Of a stretch of 64,000 bases of DNA, positions 1 through 7,216 are shown one piece after another. The notes below the pieces were generated by a model that did no database searches, was not told the origin of the DNA, and saw only the letters and a program-made list of their open reading frames with translations. Every line of letters begins with the position of its first letter. The first letter of the stretch is position 1. The translations under genes and the position numbers were made by a program. Origin of the DNA: Paeniglutamicibacter antarcticus_C (GTDB lineage: Bacteria > Actinomycetota > Actinomycetes > Actinomycetales > Micrococcaceae); the NCBI RefSeq assembly GCF_039544305.1, contig NZ_BAABLK010000034.1, forward strand, positions 260,437 through 324,436, written 5' to 3'.

Positions 1-72
1 TTGGTGAAATTCCGCTTCACCCGGGTTGCGACGGAACACTTCGTCGCGGATGGTCGCAAGTTGCTGGTCCAA
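1..72 (-). CDS. gdhA: NADP-type glutamate dehydrogenase, N-terminal fragment (cut by window edge)
   Basis: Only the first 24 codons lie in the window; the gene continues off the left edge. It starts at a TTG preceded by a GAGGAG ribosome site seven bases upstream. The peptide begins MDQQLATIRDEV and continues with RRNPGEAEFHQ, which resembles the start of hexameric NADP-dependent glutamate dehydrogenases that aminate 2-oxoglutarate to glutamate. No catalytic residue is visible, so the call rests on this N-terminal signature alone. The 190 bases between it and the ArsR gene must hold its promoter. Confidence 0.68.
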   Translation of the reverse strand, partial: MDQQLATIRDEVFRRNPGEAEFHQ

Positions 73-263
73 GTCTTATCTCCTCATCACTTGGGGCAGG
101 CATGAGGGCACGCTACCGCCATGACTGGCGACGCTGCCCCACTCTAGAGAATGACATGGGCGGCGCCCGGGGCACAACCTAACGTCATCATGGAACCTAG
201 CCCGCGTAACTTTTTTGGTCCTGGATGTATGATGACGCGCACGTTTCCGGCTTCGTGAACCGC

Positions 264-716
264 CTAGCGCTTGCGCCCGAACTTCGGTTTGGGCAGTCGT
301 TCGAGGAAGTCCTGTGCCCGTCCGGTCACCTGTTCCAGGCCGCGTCCCACGGTCCTGCCCAGCTGGGCCGCGGCAACGGTGGCCTGGTGTGTGGCATCGT
401 GCGGGAGGGCGGCTGGATCGGGTAAGGAATCGGCAACCACGGCCAGGGCGCAGACGGGAGGCAGGTACTGCTGCAGCCAGGTTTGCAACTCGAGGAAGGT
501 GGCCGGCTCAAGTGCGTAGTAGCGGCGCTGCCCGTCGGCGCGCATCGTGATCAGCCCGGCTTCGCGCAAGACCTTCAGGTGCTTGGAGACCGTCGGCTGG
601 GAAACGCCCAAGGCCTCGACCAGGGAGCCTACCGAGCGCGAGTCCTCGAGCAGGGCTTCTAGCAACCGACGCCTGGTCGGATCGGCCAGCGCGGAAAAGA
701 CTTGTTCATGTGCCAC
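264..716 (-). CDS. ArsR/SmtB-family winged-helix regulator
   Basis: This 150-residue protein is probably a dimeric DNA-binding repressor. Residues 1-75 form a typical ArsR winged helix: SALADPTRRRLLEAL leads in, VSQPTVSKHLKVL is the recognition helix, and ADGQRRYYAL is the wing. I see no cysteine pair of the metal-binding type in the helix-turn-helix, so a metal sensor role is not supported; it is closer to the SdpR-like branch. The C-terminal half is rich in Ala, Gly and Arg and looks poorly ordered. The GTG start lies six bases after a TAGAGT box, so the message is probably leaderless. It stands between divergent gdhA and acuC, and its target is unknown. Confidence 0.85.
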   Translation of the reverse strand: MAHEQVFSALADPTRRRLLEALLEDSRSVGSLVEALGVSQPTVSKHLKVLREAGLITMRADGQRRYYALEPATFLELQTWLQQYLPPVCALAVVADSLPDPAALPHDATHQATVAAAQLGRTVGRGLEQVTGRAQDFLERLPKPKFGRKR

Positions 717-722
717 CGCATA

Positions 723-728
723 ACTCTA
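723..728 (-). promoter_or_regulatory. -10 box for leaderless ArsR transcript
   Basis: TAGAGT on the minus strand ends six bases before the GTG at 716. No Shine-Dalgarno sequence precedes that start. A TATGC-N10-TATGC direct repeat spans this box and could be an operator for the regulator itself, which is inference. Confidence 0.45.
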
Positions 729-762
729 TCTGCATATACGTGCGTTGGCATCCTCGAAGCCT

Positions 763-1965
763 CTAGTCGAACCAGGGGTCCAGCCCGAAAAGCGGAAAGA
801 TCTCCTTGCGCGTGGCCATGATGGTGCGGTCCACCGGGTCGGCCGGATCGTAGCCGACCTCCCAGCTGCGCCACCAGAGTTCAGCGTCGTCCCCCATCGA
901 CTCCGGCGGCCAGATCCCGTAGCGCTCGTGCACGTATTCGCGCCACGGCTGCGGCACCTTGGTTGCCAGTGGAACGGGTTTGCCGGAGGCAATGGCCACC
1001 AGGTGGCTCCACGCCCTCGGGACCACCGAAGCGGTGTTGTATCCTCCGCCGCCGGTGGCGATCCAACGGCCCTCGCACAGACGGGTGGCCAGCTCGGCGA
1101 TATCGAGCGCGCTTTGCCGTTGCCCGTCAATGGTCAAGCGCAGGTTGGAAAGGTCGTCGTCGCGGTGGCCGTCGCAGCCGTGCTGCGAGACGATCACCTC
1201 GGGTGCGAATGCGGCGGCCAGTTGCGGGACCACGGCATGGAAGGCACGCAACCAGGCGGCGTCGGAGGTGCGCGGGGGAACGGCGATGTTCACGGCCGTG
1301 CCCTCGGCGCCCGGACCGCCGATCTCGTTGGCGTACCCGGTGCCGGGGAACAGGGACATGCCGGTTTCATGGATGGAAATGGTCATCACCCGCGGGTCGT
1401 TCCAGAAAATGCTCTGGGTGCCGTCGCCGTGGTGCGCGTCCACATCGATGTACAGGACCTTGCCCACTCCCCCGTCGAGCAGGCGTTGGATCGCCAACGC
1501 GGAGTCGTTGTAGATGCAGAAGCCGCTGGCCTTGGAGGCCGAGGCGTGGTGCATTCCGCCACCGAAGTTCACCACGTGCAGGGCGTTCTGCGCCAGGATG
1601 GATTCGGCCCCCAGCAGCGTCCCGCCGGCCAGCCGCGCGCTTGCCTCGTGGATCCCCGCATAGGCCGGGTTGTCCTCGGTGCCCAGGCCCCGGGCCTCGT
1701 TGGGCACATCCGGATGCTCACTGACCTCGTGGACGGCCTCGATGTACCCGACATCGTGGACCGTTGCCAACTGTTCGTCGGTGGCCACCGGTGGTGCAAC
1801 GACGCTGAGGTTGGCGCGCTCAAAGAGCCCCAGCTCGGTACAGAGCCGGGCGGTGAGATCTAAGCGAAGCGGGTGCATGGGATGGGTCTCGCTAAAGCGG
1901 TACGCCATCATTTCCTCGCTCCAGATCACTTGGGTCGGGGGCACTGGTGCATTGTCGGCAAACAC
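763..1965 (-). CDS. acuC: Acetoin utilization protein AcuC, class II histone-deacetylase-like
   Basis: This is a 400-residue zinc-dependent deacetylase of the arginase/HDAC fold. The charge-relay histidines are in GGGMHHASASK (H139, H140). The metal-binding stretch is LYIDVDAHHGDGT, with D176 and H178 as likely zinc ligands. The N-terminal HPLRLDLT motif is also typical of AcuC. In Bacillus, AcuC removes acetyl groups from acetyl-CoA synthetase, and an acs gene lies 28 kb away in this window together with a sirtuin, so the same substrate is plausible here. The start is a GTG six bases after a TAGCCT box, which suggests a leaderless mRNA. The gene ends 46 bases before the ArsR start. Confidence 0.9.
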   Translation of the reverse strand: MFADNAPVPPTQVIWSEEMMAYRFSETHPMHPLRLDLTARLCTELGLFERANLSVVAPPVATDEQLATVHDVGYIEAVHEVSEHPDVPNEARGLGTEDNPAYAGIHEASARLAGGTLLGAESILAQNALHVVNFGGGMHHASASKASGFCIYNDSALAIQRLLDGGVGKVLYIDVDAHHGDGTQSIFWNDPRVMTISIHETGMSLFPGTGYANEIGGPGAEGTAVNIAVPPRTSDAAWLRAFHAVVPQLAAAFAPEVIVSQHGCDGHRDDDLSNLRLTIDGQRQSALDIAELATRLCEGRWIATGGGGYNTASVVPRAWSHLVAIASGKPVPLATKVPQPWREYVHERYGIWPPESMGDDAELWWRSWEVGYDPADPVDRTIMATRKEIFPLFGLDPWFD

Positions 1966-1971
1966 ACTCTC

Positions 1972-1977
1972 AGGCTA
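1972..1977 (-). promoter_or_regulatory. -10 box for leaderless acuC
   Basis: TAGCCT on the minus strand is separated by six bases from the GTG at 1965. There is no ribosome site, so transcription is expected to begin at or next to the start codon. Confidence 0.4.
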
Positions 1978-2170
1978 CGCGATCCACGGCGCCGGTGTGC
2001 TCCAAGACACCCGGCCTGCCGCCAGCGGTGTCCCGCCCGTGGTCCTGCGTGGGCGCGAGTCGGCCCCGCCACCGAGGAATCCGCAGGTGCCATGGTTTAT
2101 TGTGGGAGCTTGCGGGACACGGGTTTCCGCGCAAAGAAAGATGTCCACGTCTTGGAGCCGAACTAAACAC

Positions 2171-3610
2171 ATGGGGTCCTCTCCCTTTTCCGACTCACCA
2201 CGACGGCAGGGCGCCGGATCGGGCGCGCTTGCCAGATGGCGCACGCGTCTGGGCCTGTGGCGCAGGGCGGCGGCGGACTTCACCGTCAAGTCCCCGGCAC
2301 GCCTGGCGCTGTTGGCCTTCGTCGTGGTGATCTCCCTGTTCTCCTCGGTGCTCGCCCTACCTATCTCCTCCGCCACCGGCGAAGCAACCCCCTTCCACGA
2401 CGCCTTGTTCACTGCGACTTCCGCCGTGTGCGTGACCGGACTGACGGTGGTGTCCACCGCCACCCACTGGTCCTTCTTCGGGCAGCTGGTGATGATCATC
2501 GCGGTGTTCGTCGGCGGCCTGGGCATCTTGACCCTGGCCTCGGTGCTGTCCCTGGCGGTGTCCAAGCGCCTGGGCGTGCGCGGGAAACTGATGGCGCAGA
2601 ATTCGATGAACACCTCCGCCGCTTCGACCCTGGGCGAGGTCGGTTCGCTGCTGCGCATCGTGATCACCACCTCGGTGGCCATCGAGGTCGCCCTCTCACT
2701 GATGTTGATCCCGCGCTTCCTAATCCTGGGCGAGCCGCTGAACGAGGCACTGTGGCACGGGATCTTCTATTCGATCTCCTCCTTCAACAACGCCGGGTTC
2801 ACCCCGCACTCCGATGGCCTGGTGCCCTACGAGACCGACCTGTGGATCCTTGTTCCACTGATGCTCGGCGTGTTTCTGGGTTCCCTGGGCTTCCCGGTGC
2901 TGATGGTGCTGCTGGCACACCGCTTCAATACCAAGAAGTGGTCGCTGCACACCAAGCTGACCCTGCTGGTCACCACGATCCTGCTGGTTTCCGGCGCCCT
3001 GCTCTGGGCGGTGGCGGAATGGAGCAATCCGGCCACCATCGGCTCCATGAACAACGGGGACAAGGTCATCCATTCGGTCTTTGCCTCGGTGATGACCCGC
3101 TCCGGAGGCTTCAACCTGGTCGAGCAGGGTGAGATGAACCAGGTCACGATGCTGCTCTCGGACGCCTTGATGTTTGCCGGCGGCGGCTCGGCCTCCACTG
3201 CCGGGGGCCTGAAGGTCACCACCATCGCGGTGTTGTTCCTGGCGATCTTCGCCGAGGCCCGCGGCGACACCGACGTTCGCGCCTTCGGCCGTCGCATCCC
3301 CGAGGGCACCATGCGCGTCGCGATCTCGATCATGGTCCTGGGCGCGACCCTGGTGCTGCTGGCCACCGCGTCGTTGTTGGTGATCAGCGGAACCACGATC
3401 TCACGGGCGGTCTTTGAGTCGATCTCGGCCTTCGGTACCGTGGGGTTGAGCACGGGGCTCTCCGGCGAGTTGCCCCCCGCAGGCAAGTACGTGCTCTCCT
3501 CGCTGATGTTTGCCGGTCGAATCGGTACGATTACCTTGGCAACCGCGTTGGCCCTGCGCCAACGCAATCAGCTCTACCACTTCCCCGAAGAGAGGCCCAT
3601 CATTGGCTGA
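2171..3610 (+). CDS. ktrB: KtrB/TrkH-family potassium translocating subunit
   Basis: This 479-residue integral membrane protein is the K+ channel-like subunit of a Ktr system. The four pore loops are recognisable from their filter glycines: AVCVTGLTVV, FNNAGFTPHS, TRSGGFNLVE and SAFGTVGLSTG. The open frame extends upstream, but the conserved protein begins near the ATG at 2171, which has a weak GGAG 13 bases ahead; an in-frame ATG at 2141 is the alternative. The gene overlaps ktrA by eight bases, and both belong to one operon. The Ktr assignment rather than Trk is favoured because the partner has a single RCK unit. Confidence 0.9.
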   Translation: MGSSPFSDSPRRQGAGSGALARWRTRLGLWRRAAADFTVKSPARLALLAFVVVISLFSSVLALPISSATGEATPFHDALFTATSAVCVTGLTVVSTATHWSFFGQLVMIIAVFVGGLGILTLASVLSLAVSKRLGVRGKLMAQNSMNTSAASTLGEVGSLLRIVITTSVAIEVALSLMLIPRFLILGEPLNEALWHGIFYSISSFNNAGFTPHSDGLVPYETDLWILVPLMLGVFLGSLGFPVLMVLLAHRFNTKKWSLHTKLTLLVTTILLVSGALLWAVAEWSNPATIGSMNNGDKVIHSVFASVMTRSGGFNLVEQGEMNQVTMLLSDALMFAGGGSASTAGGLKVTTIAVLFLAIFAEARGDTDVRAFGRRIPEGTMRVAISIMVLGATLVLLATASLLVISGTTISRAVFESISAFGTVGLSTGLSGELPPAGKYVLSSLMFAGRIGTITLATALALRQRNQLYHFPEERPIIG

Positions 3611-4274
3611 GAAGAAACCGGACCACAACGCCCCGGTACTGGTCATCGGGCTGGGCCGTTTTGGCGCCTCCATGGCGGAGCAACTGGTCAAACAGGGCCG
3701 CGAGGTCCTGGCCATCGAGCGCAGCCAAGAACTGGTGCAGAAGTGGGCCTCTACGCTCACCCACGTGGTGGAGGCCGACGCCACCAACATCGACGCGCTG
3801 CGCCAGCTCGGCGCCCAGGAGTTCACCTCGGCTGTGGTCGGGGTGGGCACCTCCATCGAGTCCTCCGTGCTGATCACCGTGAACCTGGTGGACCTAGGCA
3901 TCGAGCACCTCTGGGTCAAGGCCATCACGCCCTCGCACGGCAAGATCCTCACCCGGATCGGAGCCAACCACGTGATCTATCCCGAGGCCGACGCCGGGGT
4001 GCGTGCCGCGCACCTGGTAGGCGGGCGCATGCTTGACTTCATCGAGTTCGACGACGGGTTCGCGATCGTGAAGATGTACCCGCCCAAGGAGACCCAGGGC
4101 TTCACCCTCGCCGAGTCCCAGGTGCGCTCCAAGTACGGGATTACCGTGGTGGGAGTGAAATCCCCCGGCGAGGACTTCACCTACGCCCAGCCCGACACCA
4201 AGGTCACCCGGCGCGACGTGCTGATCGTCTCGGGACACGTCGACCTGCTTGAACGCTTCGCGGCCCGGCCCTAA
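3603..4274 (+). CDS. ktrA: KtrA/TrkA-type RCK regulatory subunit of K+ uptake
   Basis: This 223-residue cytosolic protein gates the KtrB pore. Residues 12-130 form an RCK_N Rossmann domain with the nucleotide motif VLVIGLGRFGASMA, and residues 135-220 resemble RCK_C. One RCK unit and about 220 residues match KtrA rather than the double-length TrkA. The start is a TTG inside the end of ktrB, preceded by GAGAGG, so translation is coupled. A nested hairpin follows the stop and separates it from convergent proC. Confidence 0.9.
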   Translation: MAEKKPDHNAPVLVIGLGRFGASMAEQLVKQGREVLAIERSQELVQKWASTLTHVVEADATNIDALRQLGAQEFTSAVVGVGTSIESSVLITVNLVDLGIEHLWVKAITPSHGKILTRIGANHVIYPEADAGVRAAHLVGGRMLDFIEFDDGFAIVKMYPPKETQGFTLAESQVRSKYGITVVGVKSPGEDFTYAQPDTKVTRRDVLIVSGHVDLLERFAARP

Positions 4275-4291
4275 GGCACAACGCACAAAGA

Positions 4292-4336
4292 CACCCGCCG
4301 CGTCCCCTGGTTTTTCAGGGTTGGTGGGGGCGGGTG
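4292..4336. terminator. Hairpin between convergent ktrA and proC
   Basis: CACCCGCC at 4292-4299 pairs with GGCGGGTG at 4329-4336, and an inner CCCTG/CAGGG stem sits inside. The position between two convergent genes suggests it ends transcripts from both sides. The T-run lies in the loop rather than after the stem, so efficiency is uncertain. Confidence 0.55.
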
Positions 4337-4348
4337 CCTTGGTGGTTG

Positions 4349-5209
4349 CTAGCCGAGCTCCTTGGTGATGGCAGCGGCACGTGCCGCTGCCGCCGCAGCG
4401 CCGTGGGCGACGATCTTGGCCATGCCCTCGGCGTCGAAAGTCGCCAGTGCCTGTTCGGTGGTGCCCTTGGGGCTGGTCACGGCCTTGCGCAGGGCCGAGG
4501 GATCCGCGTCCGCCTCAGCGAGCATCTTGCCCGCCCCTGCAACGGTGGCGCGGGCCAGGTCGGTGGCCAGTGCCGGATCAAGGCCCAGCTCCACCCCTGC
4601 CGCGGCCATGGCCTCGGCCAGATAGAACGCGTAGGCCGGTCCCGAGCCGCTGATCGCCGAGACGGCGTTCTGCTGCTCCTCGGGAACCACATGGACCACC
4701 CCGGAACCGGAGAACAGCTCGACAACGGCGGCCAGGTCTTCCTTGGTCACGAATTCGCCGGAGCTCAGGCCCACCGCTCCGGAACCCACCTTCAACGGCG
4801 TGTTGGGCATCGAACGCACGATCGGCTGGCCCGCTTCCAAGTGTGCCGCCATCATCTCGATGGTGATGGCAGCCGCCACCGAGACGACCACGGCAGTGGG
4901 CTTGAGCGATCCACGGATCTGGTCGCACAGGGCGGTGATGCCCACGGGCTTCACGCCCAGGAAGACAACGTCCGCATCCTTCACGGCGTTGATGTTGGCC
5001 TCGGGGTCCTGCTCACCGATCAGCACGGTGACGCCGGTTTCGGTGCGCAGGTCATCGGCTTTGGCGTCGCTGCGCAGGGTCGCTACCACCGCGGTTCGAT
5101 CGTAGCCGGAGGCGATGATGCCCCGCAGCACCGCCCCGTTCATGGACCCGGTGCCCAGGAAGGCGAGTTTGTTCGTGGCATGGGGAGGAGTCGATTGCAC
5201 AGAAGTCAT
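4349..5209 (-). CDS. proC: Pyrroline-5-carboxylate reductase
   Basis: This 286-residue enzyme reduces 1-pyrroline-5-carboxylate to proline with NAD(P)H, the last step of proline synthesis. The N-terminal Rossmann motif is LAFLGTGSMNGAVL, and SGSGPAYAFYLAEAM near residue 180 is the family signature in the C-terminal dimerisation domain. The open frame runs well upstream, but homology starts at the ATG at 5209, which has GGTGAG directly ahead. It is followed leftward by the potassium operon in convergent orientation. Length and motifs are normal. Confidence 0.93.
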   Translation of the reverse strand: MTSVQSTPPHATNKLAFLGTGSMNGAVLRGIIASGYDRTAVVATLRSDAKADDLRTETGVTVLIGEQDPEANINAVKDADVVFLGVKPVGITALCDQIRGSLKPTAVVVSVAAAITIEMMAAHLEAGQPIVRSMPNTPLKVGSGAVGLSSGEFVTKEDLAAVVELFSGSGVVHVVPEEQQNAVSAISGSGPAYAFYLAEAMAAAGVELGLDPALATDLARATVAGAGKMLAEADADPSALRKAVTSPKGTTEQALATFDAEGMAKIVAHGAAAAAARAAAITKELG

Positions 5210-5286
5210 CTCACCAGTCTTCCACGGATGGGTGCCCGATGGCCCGTCGAGCCATCGGGCGGGCGTGTGGAAGCCCGGGTGCCCAG

Positions 5287-6129
5287 CTACTGCGTGGCGG
5301 CGGACCCGCCCTTGGCGTCCTGACTCACCGGGGCCAGGTGGCGTCGGGCGAATTGAAGTGTCTCGCCCAGCCATGCCTCGCGCTCCCCGGCTCCCTTGGC
5401 CTTGCGTGTGGAGACCTCCACGGCCACCACGCCGTCCCAGGCCGAGTCGCGCAGGTATTCGATCCCCTCGATGACCGGCTGGGTGCCGCGTCCGGGCACC
5501 AGGTGCTCGTCCTTGCCGTTGTTTTTGCCGTCGCACAGGTGTACGTGGCTCAGCCTCTCGCCCAGATCACGGAAGGCCGCCGCCGAGTCCATGTCCGCGA
5601 TCGCGGAGTGCGAGAAGTCCCAGGTGACAAACTCGTACGGTTCGGGGATCGGGTTCCAGTGCGGCAGGTACATCTTCGCTTCGCGGCCCCGCGCACGCCA
5701 CGGATACATGTTTTCCACCGCGATCCTCACCCCGTATTCCTCCATGATCCGGCGGATGCCGGTGGCGAATTCGGTGGCGTAGATGCCCTGCCAGCGAAAC
5801 GGCGGGTGGGCAACGACGACGTCGCACCCCACCTCAACGGCCATGGCGGCCGCGGATTCGATCTTGTTCCAGGCGGTGCCCCAGACCTGCTGGGTCAACA
5901 GAAGCGTGGGCGCGTGGATGGCCATGATGGGTTGTTCGTAGCGTTCGGCCAGCCGGTTCAGTGCGGCGGGATCCTGCGAGACCTGGTTGCCGGTGACCAG
6001 CACCTCGACCCCGTCGTAGCCCAGGTCGTGGGACACCGCGAAGGCGTCATGGACGTTCAGCGGGTAGACCGACGCGCTGGAAAGCGCCACCGGGATCTCG
6101 GTGCTGCTGCCGTGCCCTGACTCGATCAT
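5287..6129 (-). CDS. Sugar phosphate isomerase/epimerase-like TIM barrel protein
   Basis: This 280-residue protein belongs to the xylose isomerase-like TIM barrel superfamily (AP endonuclease 2 fold). Metal ligands are suggested by AIHAPTLL, VVVAHPPF, RIAVENMYP, WDFSHSAIAD and SHVHLCDGKNNGKDEHL, the last carrying the usual HxHxxD-like cluster. The substrate cannot be read from sequence; related actinobacterial genes next to proC and ppx are annotated only at family level. It starts at an ATG behind an AGGCAGGG ribosome site and ends 77 bases before proC, so co-transcription with ppx and proC is likely. Confidence 0.8.
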   Translation of the reverse strand: MIESGHGSSTEIPVALSSASVYPLNVHDAFAVSHDLGYDGVEVLVTGNQVSQDPAALNRLAERYEQPIMAIHAPTLLLTQQVWGTAWNKIESAAAMAVEVGCDVVVAHPPFRWQGIYATEFATGIRRIMEEYGVRIAVENMYPWRARGREAKMYLPHWNPIPEPYEFVTWDFSHSAIADMDSAAAFRDLGERLSHVHLCDGKNNGKDEHLVPGRGTQPVIEGIEYLRDSAWDGVVAVEVSTRKAKGAGEREAWLGETLQFARRHLAPVSQDAKGGSAATQ

Positions 6130-6151
6130 GGAACCCTGCCTCTGCTTATAC

Positions 6152-7177
6152 CTAAAGTGCCGTGCTGCTTGAGGACATCGACATTACCGAGGATTGTCCC
6201 AAAGCCACCTCTCCGACACCCACGCTACTACTGAGCGGCACGCTTGAGTCAAAAAGTACGTGGTCGAAGCGCCGGAGCATCAACCCCTCGCGCAGCGCCC
6301 ACGGGCAGATGCGCAGGGACTTGACCTTCATCGCCTCCATGGCCTCCAGGGCCACGATGGCCCCGGCGAGCATCTGCGGGGCACGGATCGCAGAGACCCC
6401 CGGCAGCTCTGCGCGTTCCTCCCAGCTCATCGCGATGAGCCTGTTGGTCCACACCTTCAGCGACTCGGCGCGCAGCACCCGCTTGACGTAGGGGCCCTCC
6501 GCCGATGGGGCCGCCCCGGTGATCCGCGCCAGCGAGCGGAAGGTCTTTGAGGTCCCGGTGACCAGGGTCGGCTTGCCGAACTGGCGCAGCTCGGCGATGG
6601 GCTCGGTGAGCACCTCGCGCACGTGCTTGCGCAGCGCCTTGAGTTCCTTGATCGACGCCGGCTCGGTCGGCAGCCATTGGTGGGTGAGCCGTCCGGCGCC
6701 CAGCGGCACCGAGTGGGCAACGGTGGGGAACTCGTCCTGGCCCAGGGCGAGTTCGAAGGAACCGCCGCCCATGTCTAGGTTCAGGATCCGATCCGAGCTC
6801 CAGCCGAACCATCGGCGCACCGCGTAGTAGGTCATGCCGGCTTCCTGCTCGCCGGTGAGCTCGGTGAGCCTCACCCCGGTCTCGGCGACGACCTTGGCGA
6901 GCACTTCGGCACCGTTGGCCGATTCGCGGATCGCCGAGGTGCAAAAGGCCAAAAGGTCCTCCGCGTGGTGGTTCACGGCGAACTGCGCGGCCTCGTGGAC
7001 GAAGTCCAGCAGCTCGTTTTGCCCGGCCTGGTTGATCGCCCCGTTTTCATCGAGGTAGCTCACCAGCGAAAGCGGGCGTTTGTGCGAGGCGAAGGGCACC
7101 GGGCGGGCGCCCGGATACGCGTCGACAAGCAACAAGTGGACCGTGTTCGATCCGATATCCAGTACGCCCAGCCTCAT
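6152..7177 (-). CDS. Exopolyphosphatase / guanosine pentaphosphatase family (Ppx/GppA)
   Basis: This 341-residue ASKHA-fold phosphatase hydrolyses terminal phosphates of polyphosphate or pppGpp. Motif GVLDIGSNTVHLLLVD is the first phosphate loop, LNLDMGGGSFELALG the second, and the glutamate in TSAIRESAN is the expected catalytic base. It lacks the C-terminal HD-type domain of the 500-residue E. coli enzymes and has the length of the short mycobacterial type. The ATG at 7177 follows a GAGG site. It sits between topA and the isomerase-like gene, all leftward with short gaps. Confidence 0.87.
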   Translation of the reverse strand: MRLGVLDIGSNTVHLLLVDAYPGARPVPFASHKRPLSLVSYLDENGAINQAGQNELLDFVHEAAQFAVNHHAEDLLAFCTSAIRESANGAEVLAKVVAETGVRLTELTGEQEAGMTYYAVRRWFGWSSDRILNLDMGGGSFELALGQDEFPTVAHSVPLGAGRLTHQWLPTEPASIKELKALRKHVREVLTEPIAELRQFGKPTLVTGTSKTFRSLARITGAAPSAEGPYVKRVLRAESLKVWTNRLIAMSWEERAELPGVSAIRAPQMLAGAIVALEAMEAMKVKSLRICPWALREGLMLRRFDHVLFDSSVPLSSSVGVGEVALGQSSVMSMSSSSTAL

Positions 7178-7216
7178 GGTGCCATCCTCATGTGCATGCC
7201 CCTTGCCGCGGTGCGG

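Noticed and set aside
745..1863. Long plus-strand open frame antisense to acuC, and similar long frames opposite topA, proC and others
   Set aside because: High GC content leaves antisense frames open; the translations are repetitive Gly/Ala/Arg/Val sequences without domains, while the opposite strand encodes clear families.
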